From contig DASQPC010000022.1 of the NCBI GenBank assembly GCA_035644155.1, positions 1 through 6,005 of the forward strand: DNA of 6,005 nucleotides, given 5' to 3'. Shown piece by piece: positions 1 through 5,522 of this stretch. A program made the translations under genes and the position numbers. The notes beneath the pieces were generated by a model. The model worked only from the letters and a program-made list of their open reading frames with translations. It did no database searches and was not told the DNA's origin. Numbering within the stretch: position 1 is the stretch's first letter; the number at the start of each line of letters is the position of its first letter. The DNA is from DATIGJ01 sp035644155. GTDB taxonomy: Bacteria; Patescibacteriota; Microgenomatia; Levybacterales; UBA12049.

Positions 1-697
1 TGAGCCGACTTGATCCTTGAGCAAGGAGAATAGTAATTGCTTTGGTTGGTGAGGCGAACATCCGTTTGAGTACCAAAGATTTTTTAAGAAATATCAATCC
101 AAACACAGTTCCAAAAACTGCAGTTGAAAGCAGGGAAAAACCGATCTGTCCTGGCAAGGCAAAATCGATATAACGGAATTGACGACCTGACAGTTCGTTT
201 TGGGTGACGCTGATTGCGGGATTTGTCACGCCTGCTAAGTGCAAATTAGTTTGGTCGACAATGCCCCTGACAAGAGAAGCTAAAGAGGCTCCTTCTTGTG
301 GGTTGCCGATTGAAGTGGTAAGTGTGATATTATATTTTGGTGGTTGTTGAGAAGTTTCTTGGATGGTAATAATTCCTGACAATTTACCTTGACGTAATTT
401 ATTCTCAAGTGTTGTTTGATCTTCTTTGTCTGTTTTGACAAAGGATTGTTTTGCAACTGCTGTAATAATGGGATTATTTTGATTGCTTTCGGTTGGCAAA
501 CCGACAGTAAGTTTTTGTGGTGAATTGCCGATAAGTCCAAAGATGCTAATAAAAACGACGGGGAAAATAAATCCAAAAGCAAAGGTAGCTGGATTGCGAG
601 TTTGTGCAAGGAAAAAATATTTCATCATGGTGAAGTATGCTCGCAGTTGCCGAGGTTTTCGAAAATGTTTTTTTGGCTGCATTGCTTCTTCTTTCAT
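1..697 (-). CDS. ABC-2 type transporter permease, N-terminal part (runs off left edge)
   Basis: Membrane subunit of an ABC exporter, partner of the ATPase just upstream. The frame opens at ATG 697-695 and gives 232 residues with no stop before the window edge. Layout seen: a basic cytoplasmic N-terminus (about 1-30, rich in Lys/Arg), a first membrane segment at about 37-57 (FAFGFIFPVVFISIFGLIG), a soluble stretch at about 58-177, then a second membrane segment at about 178-205 beginning FALPGQIGFSLLSTAVFG, followed by a basic loop (LKKSLVLKRMFASP). One helix, a large extracytoplasmic domain, then the remaining helices is the plan of the ABC-2 families with a long first external loop (ABC2_membrane_3-like). 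Such permeases are usually about 350-400 residues, so about a third is missing. The start lies one base beyond the ATPase stop, with a purine-rich GAGAGAAG inside the ATPase end as a weak ribosome site. Substrate unknown; drug, lipid, glycan or peptide export are all possible. Confidence 0.92.
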   Translation of the reverse strand, partial: MKEEAMQPKKHFRKPRQLRAYFTMMKYFFLAQTRNPATFAFGFIFPVVFISIFGLIGNSPQKLTVGLPTESNQNNPIITAVAKQSFVKTDKEDQTTLENKLRQGKLSGIITIQETSQQPPKYNITLTTSIGNPQEGASLASLVRGIVDQTNLHLAGVTNPAISVTQNELSGRQFRYIDFALPGQIGFSLLSTAVFGTVFGLIFLKKSLVLKRMFASPTKAITILLAQGSSRL

Positions 698-698
698 A

Positions 699-1457
699 TT
701 ATTCTTCTCTCAAACGTCTTCCTGTAAGGTGTAAGAAGACATCTTCAAGGGTTGCTTGCTCCACTTTTACTTCTTTTTTGAATCCTGTTGCAAGAAGATC
801 TTCAATAAATTTCTTTGGTGTACCGATATTAATAATTTTCCCATGATCCATAATTGCTAGTCTATCACAGAGTTGTTCTGCTTCATCCATATAATGCGTT
901 GTGAGAACGATTGTGACGCCATTTTTTTTGATTTTGCGTACCATATCCCACAAATGAATTCTTGCTTGTGGATCAAGACCTGTTGTGGGTTCATCAAGAA
1001 AAATGACTTTTGGTTGATTGATAAGCGTTGTTGCGATAGAGAAACGTTGCTTCTGCCCGCCTGATAATTGTTTGACATAATTTTTGGCTTTGTCTTCAAG
1101 TTCTACTTCATGGAGCATTTTCATTGGTTCTGATTTGACGTCATAGATTGCTGCAAACATATCCAAAAGCTCGACCAATGTGAGTTCTGGATAGAATGCA
1201 GATGATTGCAGTTGAACGCCGATTCTGCGTTTAACCTCCCAAGGATGTTCAGTAATATCAATATCATCGACCAAGACTTTCCCGCTCGTTAGAGGTTTGA
1301 GCGTCTCAATAATTTCAAGTGTTGTCGTCTTCCCTGCTCCATTTGGTCCAAGGATACCAAAAATTTCTCCAGGTTTGACGGAAAAAGAGATTCCGTCAAC
1401 TGCGGTGAAGTCGCCATATTTTTTAATAAGATTAGTAACTTTGATAATATCATTCAT
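699..1457 (-). CDS. ABC transporter ATP-binding protein (ABC-2 exporter, DrrA/CcmA-like)
   Basis: Cytoplasmic nucleotide-binding subunit that drives the permease encoded next. All motifs are intact in the 252 residues: Walker A GPNGAGKT (37-44, Lys43), Q-loop Gln near 84 (VQLQSS), signature LSGGQ (131-135), Walker B VIFLDEP (151-157, catalytic Glu156), D-loop TGLDPQ (159-164) and switch His188 (TTH). The helical region reads FYPELTLVELLDMFAAIY, and the C-terminus ends in ATLEDVFLHLTGRRLREE, which is typical of the DrrA/CcmA-type exporters paired with ABC-2 permeases. The protein is short, without the extra C-terminal domain found in O-antigen exporters. ATG 1457-1455 is the only start after the in-frame stop at 1466-1464, which is the stop of the upstream gene; only six bases (all A except one T) separate them. 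There is no Shine-Dalgarno sequence, so translation is probably coupled to the upstream gene. Confidence 0.97.
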   Translation of the reverse strand: MNDIIKVTNLIKKYGDFTAVDGISFSVKPGEIFGILGPNGAGKTTTLEIIETLKPLTSGKVLVDDIDITEHPWEVKRRIGVQLQSSAFYPELTLVELLDMFAAIYDVKSEPMKMLHEVELEDKAKNYVKQLSGGQKQRFSIATTLINQPKVIFLDEPTTGLDPQARIHLWDMVRKIKKNGVTIVLTTHYMDEAEQLCDRLAIMDHGKIINIGTPKKFIEDLLATGFKKEVKVEQATLEDVFLHLTGRRLREE

Positions 1458-1463
1458 ATTTTT

Positions 1464-1970
1464 TTACTTTGGACATTTTATAGCTGTTATTATCCATTTC
1501 TTATTGACTGCTTGGAGTTCAAGAGGAACTGTTACTTTTTCCGCTTCAAACGTTTGTTCGATTGTCACGGTAGCTTTGGTCTGATTGGTAGATGATTTCA
1601 GAATTTTATAGTTTATCAATGGTTTATCTTGACAGAAAAAAGGATTGGAGGATTTTTTTTGTGAAATTATTTGTTTAAAACTATCAGCAAGATATGGACT
1701 TTTTTTATAAGCCTCATTTGCAATGACATCATCTTCTTTCAGTATCCAAGTATACAAGCTGACAACTGCGCTATCGGGAGGAATGGCTGGTAGTTCTGGT
1801 CCCGTTCGTTTTCCAGTACAAGGAGTTGTCGGCTGGCTTGTTGTAGGGCTGCCAAGGCGCATCCATTGTCCATCTTTGCAAATCCATTTATCCTTTGGTT
1901 TTTGAAAAAGAATTATGCTAATGATAAAAATCACTAGTATTCCAAATGAAATAAGTAGTATTTTTTTCAT
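1464..1970 (-). CDS. Membrane-anchored extracytoplasmic protein with DUF3828/NTF2-like domain
   Basis: A 168-residue protein with one N-terminal membrane helix (about 4-22, after MKK), so probably anchored with its C-terminal part outside. Residues 28-51 (KWICKDGQWMRLG...PTTPC) form a short Cys-bounded segment with a Pro/Thr-rich stretch, a pattern I associate with Patescibacteria surface proteins. Residues from about 66 on (VVSLYTWILK... FFCQDKP... KATVTIEQ... VNKKWIITAI) resemble DUF3828, a small NTF2/cystatin-like fold: helices first, a Gln-Asp-Lys-Pro in the middle, then beta strands ending in a Trp-Ile-Ile segment. There are four cysteines (31, 51, 113, 166); pairing 31-51 and 113-166 would suit an oxidising exterior. 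The start at 1970 follows an in-frame stop closely (TGA 1976-1974). It lies 22 bases after the big secreted protein and 6 bases before the ABC ATPase, so it is probably part of one operon. The domain call comes from pattern memory; function unknown, with substrate binding or an accessory role to the exporter possible. Confidence 0.82.
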   Translation of the reverse strand: MKKILLISFGILVIFIISIILFQKPKDKWICKDGQWMRLGSPTTSQPTTPCTGKRTGPELPAIPPDSAVVSLYTWILKEDDVIANEAYKKSPYLADSFKQIISQKKSSNPFFCQDKPLINYKILKSSTNQTKATVTIEQTFEAEKVTVPLELQAVNKKWIITAIKCPK

Positions 1971-1992
1971 AGTTCAATGAGGCAGGATTTTA

Positions 1993-4900
1993 TTATTGAA
2001 AGAGCACGTCTACCCAGTAATTTGTTGTATTATATGTGTTGGTTGGAAATGAATCACTGCCATAGACATAAACTCCGTTGCCGCCATTTCCGCTACTTGC
2101 AAGTGCATGTAAAGGATTATTGTCAAACGCTGAACCGAAATAACTTCCATTTGCAGCATAATTACCATTTGGTGCGTAGTATGAGGCAATATATGTTGTG
2201 TTGGCACTAATATTGACAGGAGATGAGAATGTTGCCTCTTGCCAGCCGGAGGAAGTTTCATTGTTAAAAGTAACTGTTGCGAGAAGTGTACCTGAGCTGC
2301 TCCAAAGATTGCCGATATGTGTTCCAGTATTGCCTGAACCTTTATAAAATTTAATACCAGTTATTTGTCCAGCGGTATCAGATCTAAATTTTACTCCAAG
2401 TTCTACAGCATTTGGGTCATTTACTGATGTATTTGAGGGCGTGGTGCTATTTGACCAAATTGAGATAACTCCGGAAGGTGTTGGTGTAGGAGTAGATGTC
2501 GGCGTTGGAGTCGCAGTAGGAGGAGGGGTGTTGGTTGGTGTAGGAGTTGTTGTAACTTCTTCGTCAAAGATAACATCGACCCAATAATTAGCTGAATTAA
2601 ATGAATTATTGGGGAATGTTCCAGCGCTACCATAGCCATACACGCCATTGCCACCACCGTTACTATTTGAGAGAGCATGAAGGTGTGTGTTGTCATAATC
2701 AGAAGTGAAATAGTCAAGATCTGCTGCATAATGTCCATTTGGAGCATGATAAGAGACAATATACGTAGTATTGGCACTAATTGAAACTGGTGTATCAAGC
2801 GTTACTTGTTGCCAGCCAGTGTTTGTTTCATTACTAAAGGTTGCTGTTGCAAGAAGAGTCCCATTTGTAGTCCAAAGGTGTCCAATGTGGGTACCGGTAT
2901 TGCCGGAGCCTTTGTAGAATTTAAGTCCTGTGATAGTTCCTGCGACATCTGATTTGAATTTCACACCGACTTCAACGGCATTGCTATCATTTGCTGATGG
3001 ATTGTTTGGAAATATCGTGTTATCCCAAATACTCTGTGATGTAATTTGCGGTGTGGGTGTCGGCGTAGTAACTGAACTATTGTATGTTGCACTATATGAT
3101 CCGCTGCTTGCCGGGAAAAATGCATAATAGACACCTTTAATAAGTTGTTTAGTAAACGTTACAGAAGAGCCATTTCTTGTGATACTGGTTAATCCATTAG
3201 TTTCTGCGTTAACAGGAAGCATAGCTTGGATATTGTTTGCGTTTGTATCAGCGTTTATTGTGAAGTTAAGCGTTGTTCCATTCCAAGAGAAATTATTAAA
3301 TGATGAATTGTTTCTTGCGTCAACCCAGGTAAGTGCTTGCTTGGCTGTTATAATTGGTACATTAAATGTTTGCGCGGCAGTGATAATACTATTTGAGAAA
3401 CTGGTATCTCGATAGTCGTCGTGGGTTCCAAAGATACCATAGTATCCATTTGCTCCGACGGCGTTATTTATTAAGGTAGAGACGTTCGTATTGTAGTGGG
3501 ATGCACTTCCATTTTCATTAACGAGCTGCGTTGGCGCTTGATAGATATCAAGTGTTGAGCCATCAGTATCAGCATAGCGCATTGGAATTCCTGATCCAGT
3601 AAAGACACCTGGACGTCCATTGACCCATGCTGGTGGCCAATAATAGTAGTCCATGCTCAGGCGGATGTCATGTGATCGTTCTACTTTTGCTTGTGTTGCC
3701 CAATCTGTCCAGACAATACAATGGAATCTATGAGTTGTTTGTGCCGGAAGCGATGGATACGTGGATTGGAAGTCTGCCAGCTGTGATATATATGATGCAT
3801 CGAGATTCGAGAAAGATGAAAAATCATTGCAACCATTTTGGACATGTGCGCCCATCTCAAAACCCTGAGAATTGTATGTTGCGGCTTGGCTATCGGATAA
3901 AGGAATTCCTAAATAAAACCATGATGTGCCTCGGAAACATTCCCAATCAACAACAGAACAGTTGGCTGGACTATTGTTTGCAAATTTAGTAAATATATCA
4001 GTTGTTCCTGAGGCGGTGTTGTGATCATCAAGGGCATAGAGAAGTGCCGCTTTAAATCCTTTAGGAAGGTACCAAAATCGTGGCAGTGGTTTGTTAGGTA
4101 AATTAAGCTCTGTAATCATATTGGCAAGAAGTCTTTGTTGCTCATCTGCTTGCGGGATAGCAACTTTATTCATATCAAGATAATTGTTTTGGAACATATT
4201 GTCGGCACGAACTGGCGGTGAATTACCATCCAATGATTGACCAGCATATGCTGGATTCCCTTGACGAGTGTAGATGACTGATTTTGCTAAATCGTAGGTA
4301 AATGCGGCTGCATGTCCGCCATTTGAGCCAACATTTTTCATCGTTACCGCGGGATTGGAAGTGGCAGTACTTGCATCTGAATAAAATGTTGCAACGTTAG
4401 TTGCGCCATTTAACGTATAGAGATCAGCCGTGCTATGAAATTGGATTGTTTGATTGACGATACCAACACCTGGTCCTGACGATGTGTTTACCAGTAAATA
4501 TTTATCAGCAAGTGTTGATGACGCGTCTGTAAGTCCTAAAAAATTTGCAAGTTGCTTGTCAGGTTTCATGGCAATAAGGTTGCCTCCCCCATTAACCCAA
4601 TCTGAAAACATCGTTACTTGATTGCTCGTCAAAGACATTTCGCCAAGCAGGACGACATCATAGTTTGTCAGCGTGTTTGCAGAAACACTACTTATATCTG
4701 AAGTATCGAAGGCGTTGAGTCCTTCTGCATGAAGAATTTCTGGATAATATTCAGTGAAATGATTTGAGCTCTTTGTGATAACTAAGATTGGTGTATGCGT
4801 ATTGTTTGGTGCGGGCGTTGGCGTATTTGTAGGAGTTGGGGTGTTAGTCGGAGTTGTTGTATCTTCGAAGATGACATCTACCCAATAATTTGTTGCATTA

Positions 4901-5433
4901 TATTGATTGGTTGGAAATGAGTCGCTTCCATAGACATAGACACCGTTACCATCACTATCGCCACTCGAAGGTGCGTGTAAGGGACTATTGTTATATGCGC
5001 TGTCAAAATAATTGCTGTCTGCTGAGTAATGACCGTTTGGTGCATAGTAAGATGCGATATAAGTTGTATTGGCAGATATGGAGACTGGTGATGAGAAATT
5101 AACTTGTTGCCAACCTGATGAAGATTCGTTGCTAAAAGTTGCGGTTGCAAGACGAGTTCCATTTATCGACCAGAGACTGCCTGTATGTGTTCCTGTGTTA
5201 TCTGAGCCTTTATAGAATCTGATACCTGTTACCTGTCCAGCAACATTTGATTGAAATTTGACACCGAGTTGTACTACTTGAGAGTCATCTTCTGATACTG
5301 TTCCAGGTACTACATTACTTGCCCAAAGGGTGAAAGGTCCTGTTGCGTGAACTGGCTGGGTTTTTGCTAATATGGTGAAAAGAGAGAATAATGAGATTAA
5401 ACCAACGAGCAGAATAGGCAAAAATTTCTTCAT
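1993..5433 (-). CDS. Large secreted multidomain protein: DUF4082 x3 with ThuA-like and NodB-like (deacetylase-fold) domains
   Basis: An 1146-residue exported protein. The signal peptide (1-30) has MKK, a hydrophobic core and VHA before a likely cut at Ala30. Order of domains: DUF4082 (34-190); Thr-Pro linker (192-212); a Rossmann-like domain resembling ThuA or class I amidotransferases (about 214-440; PILVIT, YDVVLLGE, NGGGNLIAMKP) with no nucleophilic Cys; a polysaccharide-deacetylase-like domain (about 450-705); a beta-rich segment (706-787); a short linker; DUF4082 (801-957); a Thr-Pro linker (960-988); and a last DUF4082 (990-1146). Candidate metal or catalytic residues are Asp469-Asp470-His471 (YALDDH), His530 (EMGAHVQ), Arg569/His571 (THRFHCIVW) and His671 (FGTHDD). 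Four cysteines (492, 499, 535, 572) all lie in this domain. There is no LPXTG, C-terminal helix or other anchor. The start is fixed by an in-frame TAG just upstream (5442-5440), and there is no Shine-Dalgarno sequence. Likely role: binding and de-esterifying or hydrolysing a surface polymer; substrate unknown, and catalysis is inferred. Confidence 0.93.
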   Translation of the reverse strand: MKKFLPILLVGLISLFSLFTILAKTQPVHATGPFTLWASNVVPGTVSEDDSQVVQLGVKFQSNVAGQVTGIRFYKGSDNTGTHTGSLWSINGTRLATATFSNESSSGWQQVNFSSPVSISANTTYIASYYAPNGHYSADSNYFDSAYNNSPLHAPSSGDSDGNGVYVYGSDSFPTNQYNATNYWVDVIFEDTTTPTNTPTPTNTPTPAPNNTHTPILVITKSSNHFTEYYPEILHAEGLNAFDTSDISSVSANTLTNYDVVLLGEMSLTSNQVTMFSDWVNGGGNLIAMKPDKQLANFLGLTDASSTLADKYLLVNTSSGPGVGIVNQTIQFHSTADLYTLNGATNVATFYSDASTATSNPAVTMKNVGSNGGHAAAFTYDLAKSVIYTRQGNPAYAGQSLDGNSPPVRADNMFQNNYLDMNKVAIPQADEQQRLLANMITELNLPNKPLPRFWYLPKGFKAALLYALDDHNTASGTTDIFTKFANNSPANCSVVDWECFRGTSWFYLGIPLSDSQAATYNSQGFEMGAHVQNGCNDFSSFSNLDASYISQLADFQSTYPSLPAQTTHRFHCIVWTDWATQAKVERSHDIRLSMDYYYWPPAWVNGRPGVFTGSGIPMRYADTDGSTLDIYQAPTQLVNENGSASHYNTNVSTLINNAVGANGYYGIFGTHDDYRDTSFSNSIITAAQTFNVPIITAKQALTWVDARNNSSFNNFSWNGTTLNFTINADTNANNIQAMLPVNAETNGLTSITRNGSSVTFTKQLIKGVYYAFFPASSGSYSATYNSSVTTPTPTPQITSQSIWDNTIFPNNPSANDSNAVEVGVKFKSDVAGTITGLKFYKGSGNTGTHIGHLWTTNGTLLATATFSNETNTGWQQVTLDTPVSISANTTYIVSYHAPNGHYAADLDYFTSDYDNTHLHALSNSNGGGNGVYGYGSAGTFPNNSFNSANYWVDVIFDEEVTTTPTPTNTPPPTATPTPTSTPTPTPSGVISIWSNSTTPSNTSVNDPNAVELGVKFRSDTAGQITGIKFYKGSGNTGTHIGNLWSSSGTLLATVTFNNETSSGWQEATFSSPVNISANTTYIASYYAPNGNYAANGSYFGSAFDNNPLHALASSGNGGNGVYVYGSDSFPTNTYNTTNYWVDVLFQ
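1996..2466 (-). repeat. DUF4082 domain copy 3 (residues 990-1146)
   Basis: Third homologous domain, ending exactly at the protein's C-terminus (TNYWVDVLFQ then stop). It shares KFYKGSGNTGTHIG and GTLLAT with copy 2 but YVYGSDSFPTN and TNYWVDV with copy 1, so it is a mosaic of features of both. Nothing follows it, so the protein has no sorting signal or membrane anchor at this end. Confidence 0.88.
2470..2556 (-). repeat. Thr-Pro linker between DUF4082 copies 2 and 3
   Basis: Codes for residues about 960-988, almost entirely alternating Thr and Pro with a few Asn, Ser and Ala (TTTPTPTNTPPPTATPTPTS and so on). Such linkers are extended and protease-resistant, often glycosylated, and separate folded domains on secreted proteins. 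The DNA is a low-complexity array of ACN/CCN codons with mixed third bases, so not a recent slippage product. Confidence 0.85.
2563..3033 (-). repeat. DUF4082 domain copy 2 (residues 801-957)
   Basis: Second homologous domain, after the enzyme-like core. It keeps VEVGVKF, GLKFYKGSGNTGTH, ISANTTYIVSY and ANYWVDVIF. It is the most divergent near its end, where SAGTFPNNSFN carries one more residue than the SDSFPTN of the other two copies, and it has HAPNGHYAADLDYF in the middle. Together with copy 3 it forms a C-terminal pair separated by a Thr-Pro linker. Confidence 0.88.
4798..4860 (-). repeat. Thr-Pro linker between DUF4082 copy 1 and the ThuA-like domain
   Basis: Codes for residues about 192-212, two near-identical units of TPTNTP followed by TPAPNN. 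It separates the N-terminal binding domain from the enzyme-like core. A much shorter version (TTPTPTPQ, residues 789-796, bases 3046-3069) separates the core from DUF4082 copy 2. Confidence 0.83.
4864..5334 (-). repeat. DUF4082 domain copy 1 (residues 34-190)
   Basis: First of three homologous domains in the secreted protein. Landmarks are VQLGVKF, GIRFYKGSDNTGTH, SSGWQQVNFSSPVSISANTTYIASYYAPNG split over residues 105-134, PLHAP, and the closing TNYWVDVIF. Asn/Thr/Ser-rich beta structure is expected. It differs from copies 2 and 3 in having GTRLAT where they have GTLLAT, and lies alone at the N-terminus, next to the signal peptide. DUF4082 occurs in bacterial surface proteins and is probably a carbohydrate-binding or adhesion module; this role is inferred. 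Confidence 0.88.
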
Positions 5434-5441
5434 GAGTAACT

Positions 5442-5471
5442 ATCATAAAATAAAAAAGCTTGCTAAGTCAA
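5442..5471 (-). promoter_or_regulatory. Minus-strand promoter of the secreted-protein operon
   Basis: Read on the minus strand, TTGACT (5471-5466; 5 of 6 consensus) is followed by an 18-base spacer and TATGAT (5447-5442; 5 of 6). Only eight bases lie between the -10 and ATG 5433, so transcription would start within a few bases of the start codon and the mRNA would be leaderless or nearly so. This agrees with the missing Shine-Dalgarno sequence. It is the best promoter seen in the window and probably serves all four minus-strand genes. Confidence 0.75.
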
Positions 5472-5473
5472 GC
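5458..5473. repeat. Inverted repeat over the minus-strand -35 element
   Basis: GCTTG (5458-5462) and CAAGC (5469-5473) are a perfect 5-base inverted repeat with a 6-base centre; an overlapping alternative pairs TTGCT (5460-5464) with AGCAA (5471-5475). The -35 of the minus-strand promoter (5466-5471) lies inside it. On the minus strand the right arm runs into TTTTTT, which resembles a weak intrinsic terminator. It could be an operator, or stop antisense transcription coming from the YibE/F side; chance cannot be excluded for so short a stem. Confidence 0.4.
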
Positions 5474-5487
5474 AATAAATTACTATA

Positions 5488-5516
5488 TTTAAAATGACTA
5501 TATTATTTGCGATAAT
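5488..5516 (+). promoter_or_regulatory. Plus-strand promoter of the YibE/F-like gene
   Basis: An extended -10 element, TGC (5508-5510) plus GATAAT (5511-5516; 5 of 6 consensus), has a weak -35 (TTTAAA, 5488-5493; 4 of 6) 17 bases upstream. ATG 5523 begins just six bases after the hexamer, which is the expected transcription start itself, so the mRNA would be leaderless. An AGGA at 5517-5520 is only two bases from the ATG, too close to serve as a ribosome site. Confidence 0.6.
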
Positions 5517-5522
5517 AGGAAA

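Noticed and set aside
280..609. Minus-strand frame of 109 codons overlapping the permease
   Set aside because: It is a shadow in another frame of the permease gene, which has a continuous frame with clear membrane segments through the same bases.
1470..1482. TATAAA-like -10 upstream of the ABC ATPase (minus strand)
   Set aside because: It lies inside the end of the DUF3828 gene, and no acceptable -35 is present at 16-18 bases; coupling to the upstream gene explains expression better.
2470..2556. Tandem repeat or microsatellite in the linker DNA
   Set aside because: Third codon bases vary along it, so it is a low-complexity protein linker, not a perfect DNA repeat or CRISPR-like array.
2421..2798. 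Minus-strand frame of 125 codons rich in Leu, Met and Gln
   Set aside because: It is the frame-shifted reading of the DUF4082/Thr-Pro region; the composition is what a repeat of ACN/CCN codons gives out of frame.
3627..3989. Plus-strand frame of 120 codons opposite the large secreted protein
   Set aside because: Antisense to the NodB-like domain, with no domain, start context or family resemblance; the minus-strand frame has all recognised motifs.
4114..4794. Active class I glutamine amidotransferase
   Set aside because: The strand and elbow pattern fits the fold, but there is no Cys nucleophile anywhere in the domain, so only a ThuA-like or structural role is supported.
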